Shown here one piece after another: positions 1 to 12,693 of a stretch of DNA of 64,000 nt. A program made the position numbers and the translations under genes. This DNA is from Hymenochaete sp. R1 (taxonomy: Eukaryota > Basidiomycota > Agaricomycetes > Hymenochaetales > Hymenochaetaceae), in NCBI GenBank assembly GCA_019400425.1, contig JAFREE010000100.1:26593-90592 (forward strand), read 5' to 3'. Under the pieces are notes generated by a model. It had not been told where the DNA came from, did not search any database, and saw nothing but the letters and a program-made list of their open reading frames with translations. How positions within the stretch are numbered: position 1 is the first letter of the stretch; every line of letters starts with the position of its first letter.

Positions 1-4
1 GTAA

Positions 5-779
<775 letters not shown>

Positions 780-1589
780 GATTGAGTGCGCTATTGTTCT
801 CCATTGGGTACTACTTTTTTTTTCTCTGACATGATGTTGATAGGGCGGTCCTCTCTTTCTCATGATATACGCTTTACGCATACTCGAGAGGTGCTTCTCT
901 CCCTTCATTGCCACTGGTCATTGCAGTATATCATTGTCTCGGTTGGAAACTATTGGCTCTATTTAGGGACCCGGACATGCTTATTCTGAGACAATGTTTT
1001 TTTTGGACAGAGATCACCTTTTTCTCGCTGTCGTGGTTTCAATTCTGTCGAAGAAATTAGCATCCAGTGCCACTGCTGCTGCTGCATCAAACCGTCACTT
1101 ACGACTTTGTAATTTAGTAAGTATCTTCTCGATTCTTCTGGTGGTAGCGATCAGTCGCGTGTACCCGTAGGTTTCAGAAAGCATGGAGTTGAATGATACG
1201 AAGTAATTCATTTCAAAGCATTTATTAATTCAACGTGCTTATTCACCAGCACCATGAAAAAGTAAAAAGTTAAGAATGCCGAAACCGAAAACAAAACTTC
1301 ATGTCAAGATGATCGACGCCCGAGATATTCGGACAAAAGTCGTCACTTCAGGATTCGTTGTTACTTCAATGCTTGTGCACTTTCACTACGAAAAAACGAC
1401 TTCGGGGCGAGTAACTAGATGCCAGTGACCGAGAACATATCTGGGAGATAGTGAGCAACAAGGAGTCGAAAATGAAGTCATGTGTCAGTCGCTCATCGCC
1501 ATTTAGTCATCGCTGAAATAACAACAGCGACCGCACAACCAACACTTTCTGACTGACGTCGCCGCCGTACACGACCCTTGTCTTCAACT
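780..1589. other. Intergenic, 0.8 kb
   Basis: Between the TGS1 stop and the M28 protease start. Short T-rich stretches and a (GCT)4 run near 1074 are visible. Only short open frames without coding character; I see no gene, RNA or repeat. Confidence 0.5.
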
Positions 1590-4500
1590 ATGACACGTAG
1601 ATGGGGCTTTCTGACTTCCTTTCTCGTGCTGTCACCCATCACCATCGGTGTTCCGTTGATAGTAAGATGGAGGAATTATGGTACGTCCGTTCTCATTCTT
1701 TTATACTGACGACTGACGAAAAAGTGCCCCGTAGGTCTTCCTGAACCCATTCATGATAGGTAAGCTTCTGATCTGCTCTTAATATAAAAAACCATCTGAA
1801 TCAGACATTTCAAGGGTTAACAATGTAACAGGCCTGCCTCAGGTCGCGGAAGCTGCCATTCTGGAACACGCACGACAATTGTCAGAAGACATTGGATTTC
1901 GAACTGTCGGCACGAAAGAACATGCTCTGGGAGATGCTTGGATGGTGGAAAAGGCCGAGGAGCTGAAACAGCTATGTGAAGCTACTGTGAAGATTCAAGG
2001 AGAAAGAAAGCTGAAGTGCGAGGTGGAGAGGCAGGTTGGGAGTGGAAGTCACAGGTGCGTTCGTTCTTACGCCTTCATGTCGTGAACCAGCTCACATTCA
2101 ATAGATTTGACATCCTCGGGAAGAGGCTCTACAAGACATACGTGAACCTCTCCAATATTGTCATTCGGATATCAGATGGAACGTTAGAAGGGAAAGAGCA
2201 TGCAGTCCTCGTTAACTCACACCTCGACTCGACGTTGCCCAGTCCGGGCGCCGCAGACGACGCACTCGCTGTAGGTGTCATGCTGGAGACCGCCAGAACC
2301 CTTATCGATACCCCGCAATGGTCTCCAAAACACGCCATCATCCTCCTGTTTAATAACGCGGAAGAATCTCTCCAAGACGGCTCGCATCTTTTCAGCACCT
2401 CGCACCCATGGCGAAAGTCGGTCCGGGCTGTCCTCAACCTTGAAGCTGCTGGCACTCGTGGAAGGACACTCCTTTTCCAAGCTACGATTGATGCGTACGC
2501 TAATGTACCAAGGCCGCACGGCACCATTGTTGCACATGACGTCTTCAGCTCTGGAATAATTATGAGCGATACCGACTTCCGACAATTTGAACTATATATG
2601 AACGTCACGGGTCTCGATATGGCAGTAGTTGGACATAGCTATTTCTATCATACACGCAAGGACACTGTTCAGTACATCGAACCGGGAGTAGCCCAGCACA
2701 TGGCCGACAATACACTCGCATTACTGAAATTTCTATCATCTCCGGCGTCGCCCCTTCCCGAGCTCACTTCGGGATACACGAAGCCCAAGACCGTTTTTTT
2801 CTCTATTCTAAACAACGCTTTCGTCCGTTTCAGTTTTGGCACAGCGCAGGCACTCTATTTCACGCTCTTCGCTGCTAGCATTGCTTTCGTTGCCATGTCA
2901 TCTCCGTCATCGGTGGTCGCAGTGCACGGGGAGAAAAAACAAGTCACAACCCGTCCTGATGACACGTCAACGAAAGTTGAGACGGTTGACACAGTTGTAG
3001 CTATCTCGAATACATGGTCAAATATCTGCAAGGCAGCTATCCTTCTCGGGGCGTCGTTCATTGGTGCAGTCCTCGGTGTCAACTCAGTCGCGCTGCAAAT
3101 GCTCTTTTTCAAACGACCCTTTAGCTGGTTCAGATCAGAAAGCAGCTGCCTTTTGCTTTATGGACCTCCCGCGCTTGTTGGCGCGCTCAGTACGTTCCTC
3201 ATAGCGTCAGCCAAGTTCCCTACAACCGAACGTACACTGTTCCAGGCCATACTTCTCGTATATTCATTCCTCGCCATTGCCATGCAACTTGCAGGAATCG
3301 GGTCTGCTGTGGTGTACTTTGCTGCTGGACTATCGATCCTGTTGGGCCTTGTATTGGATTTGATAGTAGGCCAAAAAGGACGCGTGTCTCTTGGTGCATA
3401 TGTTATCGGACAATTCATTCCAGCCCTCTGGGGCTCGGAAATGTTTTACGTGACCACCGACATTTTTGTTCCACTCGTAAATACCTTTATCTTATCCTTC
3501 TTGACTGTAGCATCTCATAGCGCGTTTGCAGACGGGTCGTATGGGAGCCGAAGCCCCAGCAGAGCATCTCATTGCAACAATTGTTGTCCTCACTTCATCC
3601 TATTTCGCGCCGCTCGCTCTTCCATTCATCATACGCTTTGGAAGACGTTTCGCTTATAAAGCTCTGTTCTCTCTGATGATTATGAATGCGGTGACCATGT
3701 TCATATTCTCGAGGCGAGCCCCATTCGATGCATTACACCCGAAACGACTCTATGTCATTCACTCAGAGAATGTGAGCGTATTCTACTGATCATACAGGAA
3801 GTTGAAAATTGACGATTTTGATCGTCTTAGATCACTACCAACGAAGTTTCTTTGGGCCTCGGCACATCTGACACCGTACCAGGATTCTCGGACCTTGTTC
3901 ATGATATTTCCGCTTTCGTGTCCGGGAACAAAGCTCGCGCCGAAAAGGTTGACATGCATGCATATAACGGTGACTGGGATGTTCTATATCCGTTCTCTGC
4001 CGTACGCGTCTCTTCCAGTTCCACTTGAAACTTCTGTAAGTTAATCCTAACTTTTTTTCCGATTCCAGTTCTTGTCACCATATGAACTCGCACTAGATCC
4101 ATATGTTTCCGCGTACGCTGATGGTCGGTTCAGGGTTGAAGCCGTCAACGACGTCATTGACAATACTGCGAAGACAAGGAGTCTCACACTGGTGATTCAT
4201 CATCCAGGTCTCATATGGACGAGTAAAGTGTCATTCATGCTTTCATGATCTTTTACTAAGTCTACTTTTCAGCGATTGCGTTTGATGCCCATGTTCTCAA
4301 ATGGAGCTTCGATGATTTCCCTCCTACGGAGCATGCCCGCCACTTTGTCAAGGAAGCATCATTCTACGGAGAAGACAAATGGACTATCGATCTCGTTATA
4401 AGCTTGGACTCGGCATCAGCGGCCCACAGTAATCCTGAAGGCCGCCTGAAGGTGAATTTTGTGGGTCTGAAGGAAAATTCTATGTGGCCTGGGAAGAAAT

Positions 4501-4628
4501 CCGAGAAGGAAAAGGGTGGAGAGGCAATGCGTATCTTCGAAGAGTTAGACTCGTGGATAGAAGAGAAGACCCAGGGTGCCGTAGATTTGACACTTCTGGG
4601 ATGCGTTGGTGGCGTATCGGTACTATAA
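1590..4628 (+). CDS. PFF1: Vacuolar membrane M28 metalloprotease (PFF1 type)
   Basis: Eight exons (1590-1680, 1735-1759, 1815-2054, 2105-3476, 3532-3771, 3831-4001, 4069-4222, 4273-4628) give 882 aa, close to the family length. Zn-dependent peptidase of the M28 family, inserted in the vacuolar membrane. An N-terminal hydrophobic anchor (WGFLTSFLVLSPITIGVPL) is followed by the peptidase domain: His158 and Asp160 in NSHLD, bridging Asp170 in GAADDALAVG, and Glu205/Glu206 in FNNAEESLQDGSH. Then DTDFRQFE and HTRKDTVQYIEPG follow. Several membrane segments occupy roughly residues 290-600, and a soluble C-terminal domain closes the protein. The 55-nt intron at 3477-3531 restores the family block VPLTGRMGAEAPAEH, and the 59-nt intron at 3772-3830 restores HSENITTNEVSL, so apparent frame changes there are splicing, not damage. 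A small deletion after LLFQAT relative to relatives I remember is the only oddity. Confidence 0.93.
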
Positions 4629-5049
4629 ACCTAAATAATCGTTGACCCCACCTATCAAAGAGAGCCTCAATGAGCTCCCTGTTATTTTTAACGTGCAGTT
4701 TCTCTTCCAGTATGGGGGAATATAATATCCCGCGTCCCAACCACTATCTTTGCAAGTAAACAAGGGTGTCAGAGCCCCCGAGCTGTACAAGATCCACCCT
4801 CGATCCCACATGTCCATTGTTCTTCATCCAACTTGCCCGAGCTCCCGCTTATGCGCCAGTATGTAGCAAATAGAGGCATATTACGTTTCAGCGCTTAACA
4901 TCTTTGCTAGATGTAAAAAAAGTATTTGCCACCGGTGTGTACACCTTTGCTTGGAATATTATGATCATAGATAAGACGCCGTCTACAATCTATCGATGAC
5001 CCCCTCCACCTTTGTGTCGAAGCTTCACAAAGACTGACCAGCCAGTGCT
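4629..5049. other. Intergenic, 0.4 kb
   Basis: AT-rich stretch between the M28 protease and the next single-exon gene on the same strand. Presumably holds the terminator of one and the promoter of the other, but no clear TATA box or hairpin stands out. Confidence 0.4.
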
Positions 5050-6015
5050 ATGAAGGAACATCAAAGATGTCAATCTCCCAGCCGGACTTTCCTCCAGCAG
5101 GGCGACCATGACCCAGCCCCTGACTCGCCTCACTACCAGATGCTTCCGCCTTTGCAAACCACTCTCCCCGACGAGCTCCGTAACGACATCATCACTAGTG
5201 GTCTCCATTACATGGAACGGGCCAATATTCTGTTCACCGTTCCCATGGCTCGAGCTTGGAAAGCCTGGCATGACACCAATGACGACCGATTCAAAGGCAT
5301 CTGGTTCAAGATGCTCTTATTTAAGCATCTTCAAACGAAGCGCCACTTTCATTTTCAGGACGCCTTTAGATTCTCTCTCCTTCGAGCGAGGGAGAAGAAC
5401 GCCGACCTCTCTCTCGATCTTCGAAATATTATCAATCACCACATACAAGGCGACCACACCGAAGACGACGGCGAGGAGCTCGCTCGACCGTTTTGCTCAC
5501 CGTATAAAGGGCCCGCCTACGCGCATTTGCGACAATTCTACGACGGCTCTCCTTTCACGCTGAAGATCGACGACTTTAAGGCGAACGGGCCACCCCAAGA
5601 CGAGTACGCCGACATCTGGTCAAGCCTGCCCAGATTGGAAGTGCAGCCTCTCACACAGCGTCACGTCAGCCACATGACCGGGGACATAACGTTTCTATCG
5701 CTCTGGAGGGACGAAAAGGTTCGTTCGACTCAGGTTGATCCATACTTCCGTTGTGCACTTAGAGCTCGGTGTATGATCTTGGATATCGAGATCATGCACG
5801 AAGAGCTGAACGATGTTTTTCGGAAGGCCGACTCGCGGGTTGTAAATGACGAAATACGGAAGGCGTTCCAAAAGGCTCACGATGCTAACCGGTCCCGGGA
5901 GATAATACAGACCAAAGCGAGGCTTAGGGATCTCTTAGAGGCTCATGAGCAGTATTTGAACAGCCGCGACAAATGCCACGGATTTGATTGGGTTTGCAAG
6001 GGCCAAGGACCATAA
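5050..6015 (+). CDS. Hypothetical protein, 321 aa, single exon
   Basis: Uninterrupted ATG-to-stop frame of 321 codons. I do not recognise a domain. The N-terminal part carries TTLPDELRNDII, reminiscent of the opening helix of fungal F-box-like proteins, but no full F-box is convincing. The C-terminal third (about residues 230-310) is rich in charged helical sequence (DEIRKAFQKAHDANRS...) and may form a coiled coil. No signal peptide or membrane segment. A 151-aa open frame overlaps in another phase and is treated as a shadow. The lack of introns is unusual beside its intron-dense neighbours; it could be a young or retroposed gene, or simply a lineage-specific single-exon gene. Coding status is supported by length and composition only. 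Confidence 0.65.
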   Translation: MKEHQRCQSPSRTFLQQGDHDPAPDSPHYQMLPPLQTTLPDELRNDIITSGLHYMERANILFTVPMARAWKAWHDTNDDRFKGIWFKMLLFKHLQTKRHFHFQDAFRFSLLRAREKNADLSLDLRNIINHHIQGDHTEDDGEELARPFCSPYKGPAYAHLRQFYDGSPFTLKIDDFKANGPPQDEYADIWSSLPRLEVQPLTQRHVSHMTGDITFLSLWRDEKVRSTQVDPYFRCALRARCMILDIEIMHEELNDVFRKADSRVVNDEIRKAFQKAHDANRSREIIQTKARLRDLLEAHEQYLNSRDKCHGFDWVCKGQGP

Positions 6016-6160
6016 TATTTACAAGACGCTGCTCTTCAAGAAATACTTTAATATTGATTTTTATGGGACATTTTTGTAGTTTAACAAATAATCGATCTGA
6101 CTTATCTTACAATCCACCATAAAGAACGAAAGGCCCAAGAATGATACCACGTAAGAACAA

Positions 6161-9015
6161 CTAAGCCTTCTTATTGAGATCCTCCTTTATAAGATCGGCC
6201 GCTTTCTCGGCGACAGCGATCGTTGCAGCCGCCTACAGTCAAATAATCAACGTCATGTCCGACTCGAAAAAGCGAGAATGTCTTTGTTACGCACCGTATG
6301 GCCAGCGATAATTGTCGGGAAGATGGATGCATCCACGACTCGAAGATTCTGCACTCCATGGACGCGCAGGCGTGCGTCGACCACTCCGCCCTTTTGAAGA
6401 GGAGCCATTCGTGCAGTAGACGTAGGATGATACAGCGTCTCTGCTCGTTCGCGCACAAACTCCTTTAGTTTCGCGAGATCAAGGGCGCGGTCGTTATCGA
6501 GCTTCAGCTGCGTGGGATCCTCACTTTCTGGAAGAGTGTTTGACAGTAGAGGTTCCATGACTCGCGTCTTCATCGTCCGCAGCGCAAGATGCAGTCCCCG
6601 TGCGAGAACCTCCACATCATTGTCCGAAGAGAAATATCTAGTAAACAGAGGTCGGCAACTAAAAACTGATCAGACTCGACAACTCACTTCGGATCCATAA
6701 TGGGCTGGTCAAATGGGTCTGCTGATTTCAGAGTCAACGACCCTAAGCTTGAAGGGCTGTCGAAAGGCATTATTGATTGAATGAACTAGCACTACAGAGA
6801 GGCTGGAAGAGCATACCGGAGAAGGACAGCAGCTACTGTACCGACGTCGACGTTCGGGATAAACTTGTGTCCGACGACATGGTCATACCATGCAAAGGGA
6901 GCTGAAAACAACTCGAGGTCCGGTGCCTGATCGCCTGAAGTTGTGTCTTCGATAGCCTCCGCGAAGTGAGCCGGAGGGAAAAACGAGGGGTCAGTACTCC
7001 TAACGAAGGCGGCTGCTTCAACTCCCTGCCGTCAACATCATCAGTCCCAGAAGAGGTCACTAAAGATGAGGTATCGGACGTAAATGAGGGCTTACGTTGC
7101 TTGACATTAGCCCAGTCCGGTGCCTCAGCCATTCCAAAAGTATCGGAAACTTGTTCACGAACCCGCTTACGGTCGGTCGTGCCATTCGAACGTATGATTC
7201 GCCTTTCTGGATTTCGAAGGTGGCATTGACTGCTGGGTGGTCCTGAAGATGCTGCCCAACACCTGGTAAAACACGAACGATGGGAATGTTGTGCTTCGCA
7301 AGGGTATCGACGGGGCCAATACCGGACAACAAGAGTAAGTGGGGCGAATGAATCGCGCCAGCGCTGTCAATGACCAATTAAATCCATCATTCCTGAATTG
7401 CTAACCACAAGGACTCACGATATAATTACTTCTTTCTTTGCCTTAATGACTCTTCGCAGCTTCCCCCTCCCTCGCGAGATTTCGATTCCTGAAGCTTGCT
7501 TTGATACACTTTCTGGACCAAACCCCGGTTCCGAAGCGTGCTCAAACAATATTTTGGTAGCTTGAGCACCAGTGACGACCGTCAAGTTGGTTCGCGCCAG
7601 GACTGCATCACTCAAGTACGCAGTCTCAGTTGACGAACGTTCGCCTTTAGACGTGGTATACGTCACTGAGTGATTGAAATCAGAATAAGTCATAAACATG
7701 ACGAACGTAGCTCACTTACTCATCTATCCGGTTTACAGCGCGAATTAGCTACTACAGTTCACATGTATTGTTAGAATTTCATACCTTCGTTACCCCTAAG
7801 GTTCCGATAGCGGTATTGACATCTGGAACGTACGGAATGCCTAATTCCACACAAGCATCGATCCATTTTGAGCTGAAGTTGGACATCCAGGAAGGATAAC
7901 CGACTAATAGATTATTTACGCGTCTTAGCTCGACTCAGTTTAGGCGTCTAGCATGTGAACGCACCTTCTAATAATCCACCTTTGCCTCTCAGAGAGGCGT
8001 CAACCTTGGGATACAATGCATTCGGGACAAATTTTTCGAACTTCAGAAGGTACCTGACCGATTATGCTCAGTATCGGCATACACCATAGGGAAGATAATT
8101 TTACTTCTCGAAGTTGGCAAACGCCCATTCTTCCGCTCCATCAAGACTCGAAGCTTCGTTGGCCCATTCGTCGAAGTCGGTTGGCGCGCCTCTTTGAAAC
8201 CTATGGTTCGCTGAAATCAATCGGAGCCAGAGTATGCCATGTACCAAATCACATTACATCTGCGCGTTGATTGAAGAACCTATCAAAAGCAACGTCAAAT
8301 TGACACCACTGTTCAAAAAACAGAGTACGTACAGCCTCCAAGCATTTTACCTTGAAGAAAAGGCAAGTCGCCGTCGTAAGTGTTGGTGTTTTTGGGGGGA
8401 GAAATGGCTACATGAAGAAGAAACGCACCCCGAGGCCAAAATCGTTTCCTTCCCCCAGCATGCTCCTGTTCCGTTGTATACAGGTGGTGGTCGTGTTTGC
8501 TTCGATAAAGCTGAGTATATCCTAAGGGTGCGCGACTTTCTAAAACAGCCTTCCCGCTAATAGAAACTAAGTTAGTGCTAGAATGAGCGGTCAACAGGCG
8601 GTTGCGAGTGAAAAACGAACCTTCCTCCCACCTCGATAAGAAGAACCGAGACAGAGGGGTCTTCGCTGAGTCGATGTGCTAGTATGCAGCCAGCAGTTCC
8701 TATGAGAGAGAATAGTCGTTGTGCAAGCAAGCAAGCGTTACATGTGAGACAATACGGGACAGGAAATGAGGGAAAGGTCTCACCACCGCCCACGATGATG
8801 AAGTCAAACACTTCATGTTCCGACGTCCCTGTGCTCGCGAGCTCGTCTGCAGGGAATCCCACATCTTCCACGCCCTTATATAGTTTCTTCTTCTTGTTCT
8901 TTCGAGGGCGCAAGGCGAAGGCTAGGAATCCACCGATAAGGCCTGCAGTGACAGAGGTGAGGAGGAGAGTGCGGTGAGAGTTCGAAAACGTCGGTAAGCT
9001 CAACGACGCGCTCAT
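6161..9015 (-). CDS. Membrane-anchored GMC oxidoreductase, 664 aa
   Basis: FAD-dependent glucose-methanol-choline oxidoreductase. Fifteen exons: 9015-8784, 8699-8621, 8556-8429, 8350-8333, 8279-8258, 8200-8105, 8053-7965, 7903-7785, 7723-7720, 7665-7419, 7363-7096, 7025-6817, 6756-6688, 6637-6295, 6232-6161. I chose ATG 9015 (MSASLS) because the longer open frame begins at TTG. An N-terminal hydrophobic segment (about residues 16-34) precedes the dinucleotide-binding site [29 protein letters not shown](C)SSINA is the GMC signature 1 region, with Cys where relatives usually have Ser. [18 protein letters not shown] is signature 2. His597 in YHPTSTARM and His640 in AGHT form the usual catalytic pair. 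Substrate (aryl alcohol, choline, sugar or other) cannot be told. Exon 9 is a proposed 4-nt micro-exon, discussed in the findings; all other junctions are ordinary. Confidence 0.9.
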
Positions 9016-9624
9016 TTCTCTCGGTCTCTCACGCGTCTTCAATAACGACGGCGACGACGGCTCGAAAGGCGACGAAAGTGGACCTCAAAGATAGTGGCGA
9101 AAACAGAGACATCGAAACAGGCCATTGTTTGTGCGGGTGCCATTTTTAAAGAAAGGAAAGGGTACCGGTGCTCATCAACGGCTGCATTTTGACAGGGACA
9201 GGCCTGTGATTCTCATTAGAACGATCTTTCGCTTCTTCGCTGCGAAACTTTCGCACATGACCCCGAAAGGCGCGCCGAACGTTCCTGCCGGCCTGCTCAG
9301 GCTACTGTACACTTGGCGGGGTCAGAATCAGAATCAGAAGCGAATGTGCGACTGCACATCACCGGTAATGATATGACCTTTGATCTGTTAGAATTATCAG
9401 ATGGTGATGCATCCCCATGACGTTTTTGTGTTATTCTTAGAGGTTTCAAAACACCTCAATCTCAATCTACGGATTGAAAAAATTGCATTGTCAAGCCACT
9501 CTTCGCATATACAAAACACCTTATCGCCTTTCTGTCTTTTCTTTGCCGCTATAGCTCCCACATTCCCAAACATCCTGCTCACAATGATAGTTCTGCGAGC
9601 GACTATGTCTGACGTCATGCCCAT
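9016..9624. other. Intergenic upstream of the GMC gene
   Basis: Promoter side of the GMC gene. Short overlapping open frames on both strands (9125-9376, 9401-9691, 9397-9624) have no recognisable content. The part near 9480-9620 lies directly downstream of the decayed fragment at 9625-9837 and may be its remains. Confidence 0.4.
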
Positions 9625-9837
9625 TTACCAGTTAGCGAGCGCAACCAAAACGATCTTATCCCACATTTTCCACGCAGTGTTAACCACCTGAGCCTGAACT
9701 CCCGAACCAGGCTTCAAGCCGCGCAGAGCAGGGTCCGTCCCGGGCGTCTCCGTAACTCATTCGACTCGAATGCGAAGGAATGGGAATCCAAAGCTACGAA
9801 CGTGGAACTCGAACCCGACGAACAGGATCTTCACCGC
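9625..9837 (-). pseudogene. Decayed partial copy of the neighbouring 469-aa gene
   Basis: Reading on the minus strand gives FGFPFLRIRVE, then an in-frame TGA (9757-9759), then VTETPGTDPALRGLKPG and AWKMWDK. The intact gene at 10301-12044 has FRFPFVRIEW, FTETPYAPLRSLEPGKG and SSWKMWSK in the same order and spacing; the TGA sits exactly at the conserved Trp. No homologous upstream or downstream exons could be followed. I read this as a tandem duplicate fragment that has lost function. A sequencing error at the TGA would not rescue it, since the rest of the gene is missing. Confidence 0.55.
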
Positions 9838-9993
9838 TTAAAAAATTGTCTAGCATCACTGACTTCAAAGTTAGAGATTCGTCAAAGATCGGTGAACTAG
9901 GTCTGTAAATACTTACCGCAACTTTAGGTGGGGAAGCGAGGTCACGGCGTTGATCTTATCTTGGACGGCATCCCTGGTCGTTGGAAGTTGGAA

Positions 9994-10040
9994 CCAAAAA
10001 GAAAAAGAAAAAAGAAAAAAAAAAGAAGAGGAAGAGGAAT
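9994..10040. repeat. Purine-rich low-complexity tract
   Basis: About 47 nt made almost only of A and G (A-runs broken by single G). It lies between the pseudogene fragment and the 3' end of the 469-aa gene. No coding or regulatory role can be shown. Confidence 0.7.
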
Positions 10041-10252
10041 CTACTGGTTACGTAGCGGAACCAAGATGTTTTAGTACTTCGAAGCCGTGAACCAGCTTGG
10101 CAAAAGTGGAAATCAAGAAGATGCGGTGGGTTGATACGAATGTCATGGAGTTGAAATTGCACGTCGGTGTCCACTTTCAACCGTGGTCTGGGGATCTGGA
10201 AGTTACCACACCTTCAAGTTCAGGGGCACGGAGCAGTTCATTTTTCTTCTAA

Positions 10253-10284
10253 AGAGAGAGAGAGAGAAAGAGAAAGAGAGACAG
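10253..10284. repeat. (GA)n microsatellite
   Basis: Imperfect GA repeat immediately 3' of the stop codon of the 469-aa gene. On that gene's transcript it would be a CU-rich element in the 3' untranslated region. Confidence 0.75.
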
Positions 10285-10300
10285 AATAAAATACGACAAA

Positions 10301-12044
10301 CTAGTAATAATCCACCGGAATCTCTTTAAACTGATACACGGTCCGTTTTTCGCCGCCCCCCCTCAACTTCTGCTTCGCCGTCAACGCCTCGAAATGCCCC
10401 GCCATCCAAGTCACGACCATAGCCAACACCGTAATGGACGACGCCAATATACCCGCCACAGACAACGCCAAGCCCGCAGCCGACGAAGCCCGCTCGATAA
10501 TGGGCTGGAACGACGCGAAAAAGGCGGCAAGCGCGACGAGGAGCGCTAAAATCGAAGCGCTGGACCGGAGAAACTGAATGACGGTCTGGGACGACGAGAA
10601 CACAACGACGTCGTTGTCTCTGATTGGGCGGCATTTAGGCATCGTGAGCGCGTAAGCGTATGGATATAGGCCTTGAACGCGACTCACTGGCTATATGCGG
10701 GTATTTGGCTCGGAAAAGGAGCAGGTATCAAAAGTTCCTCTTGGAAGATGTGCGAGATGAAGAATGCTCTGTCGACAATCATCGGACGGTATCCGCTATC
10801 GAGACCAATTTGGTCATCCACAGTCCCACATGCAACTAGTCCTATATACATGTAGTGAGTGAGGCGTTGTGAAGTAAGTTCAAGTTTCATAATGAATCCC
10901 TCCTACCGGAGTTCGCCCCGGTCTTGGACCACATCTTCCACGACGACAACATGTTGACAACGATGCCTTTCCCAGGTTCCAGACTACGCAGCGGCGCGTA
11001 AGGGGTCTCTGTGAACCATTCGATACGAACGAACGGGAATCGGAAACGCAGAAATCGATATATGGCCTCTTCGCGCCTCGAACGCTCCGGGACTCCGTAG
11101 ATGGCTTGCGCGGCCTGCTTCGAGACCCGACCGAAAGAAACATGCCATTGCACTTGTGAAATGGTGTATCACGTTCTCTGCTACAGAAAAAGACGATGCA
11201 ACTTGGGAGGCTTACTCGTGGGATGGAAGGCGCTCAGAAATTCAACTGCCTGGTTTTTGATGTTCTTGGGGTTTGTATCCTGATACGTCAACGGCACTGT
11301 TTCTTTGAGTCAGCCCTATCATCTTGACCTAATGAGAAAACTTCTAAAAAAAAGATACCGAACGATGCAGACATAAGATCATGCATAACTTCTGCGATGG
11401 GAGACTTCAAAAAGTCTCCCCGATTCACACGTTTCGTTCTTAAAGCTGTCCGCTCGATCGCAATCTTTTTGGAATAGACATATATAGACTGATCGGATAT
11501 GAACATATCCTGGTTCTGCGGCTAGAGAATGACCTTTGAAGTCAGTGGGTTCGAAAGGGAACTGGCCCGGGCCATAAACACATTTACACACATTGCTTTC
11601 AACACGAGGCGCTCGAGGAGGATCTGGTATCGGGTCTTCTGCGTCATCTTTGTCGACGGGGATCTCAGTGTTCTCCCTCCGCTCTCCATCGTGGATCGTC
11701 TGCGTGTCTGCAAATCGCTGTTTTTTCAGCGAAGAGCGAAGAGGAGCTGTATGTTGCCCGGCAAAGCCATTATTAGTTGCGATAGAACGCGCGTCTGAGC
11801 CTGAGCGTGTGCGCGTCTGCCTGTCCCTGTCCTGTACGATGTCATCTTCATTGGTAGGACCGGCATTGATGCTTCTTGGATAGAAAGATTCTACGTCGTC
11901 AGTGCGTGGAAATGATTGACCGGACCCGGCGAGGGGCTGTGGATCCGGGAAAGGAAAACCGACGCCATCCCGTGGTCCGCTCTGAAGAACGGGGGCAGGA
12001 AATTGAAGAGGAACTGGCTGAGCGGGTGGGAGGGAAGACGACAT
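10301..12044 (-). CDS. Hypothetical protein, 469 aa, C-terminal double membrane segment
   Basis: Six exons (12044-11592, 11515-11359, 11296-11216, 11152-10907, 10841-10688, 10619-10301), all introns GT-AG and 62-76 nt. I do not recognise the family. The first 150 residues are Pro/Ser/Asp-rich and probably disordered. A folded middle part (about residues 150-360) contains QWHVSFGRVSKQAAQAIYG and FRFPFVRIEWFTETP. The last 110 residues carry two hydrophobic stretches (ASILALLVALAAFFASF and LALSVAGILASSITVLAMVV) and end in KEIPVDYY. No signal peptide, so a tail-anchored topology with the N-terminus in the cytosol is the simplest inference. ATG 12044 is preferred over the upstream TTG in the same frame. 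A decayed relative sits at 9625-9837, so the family has duplicated here at least once. Confidence 0.75.
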
Positions 12045-12083
12045 ATGTGTGTGGGAGATTTCAATCAAGTCCGGGCCTCTGCT

Positions 12084-12090
12084 CTATATA
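12084..12090 (-). promoter_or_regulatory. TATA-like box of the 469-aa gene
   Basis: TATATAG on the minus strand, about 40 nt upstream of ATG 12044. The position is close to the start codon, implying a very short leader; a weak call. Confidence 0.35.
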
Positions 12091-12693
12091 GAATTTAGAA
12101 AACAACCAGCGGCTGCCTCCTCTGAAGGACGGAGATCTTCCAACTCGAGGTCGTATGTATTCAAGTTGGGATGACCATTCAGTTGCCACCTTTTACGAGC
12201 CGAGCAATGTCGACGGTCTCTAGTCTCTTATTTGCTCAAGTCACAGACATTTTCGATTCATTGGATGCGCCCTCATTCGGGACCACACTTTGATTGATTG
12301 ATGTCCGTGCCTTATGCTGGTCTATCATTAATATCGTCAGTGACTTCTTCCGGATGTGTGTTTTGCTTTGTCAGAAGAAACAAACGCACCGTCGTCAGTC
12401 CCAATGAAAATATAACGTCCGCTTCCGTATACACAAGCTATGAGCTATAATATTAAATATTGATGTTGAATCGCTTGCAGCACTACTACAGTAGTACCAA
12501 CGTCATCACAGCGGCGCGACGCTTAAACACAACATTCCCCTTGATAGCTTTATACGCTGGTCTCTCCCTACTTACACAACACGACAGTCTACAATAATCC
12601 CTATGTAGGACACGACCATCTCGGCCAGTGATTGCACAACGACAACCAACTTTCGCACACCCCGAACGCGATGTCCCTCGCTGTCCTTAAAAG
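12091..12693. other. Intergenic, 0.6 kb
   Basis: Between the 469-aa gene promoter and the 3' end of coronin. No open frame of note. Confidence 0.4.

Noticed and set aside
3477..3660. Apparent frameshift near the C-terminal part of the M28 protease
   Set aside because: A 55-nt GT-AG intron at 3477-3531 restores the conserved VPLTGRMGAEAPAEH block, so the gene is intact.
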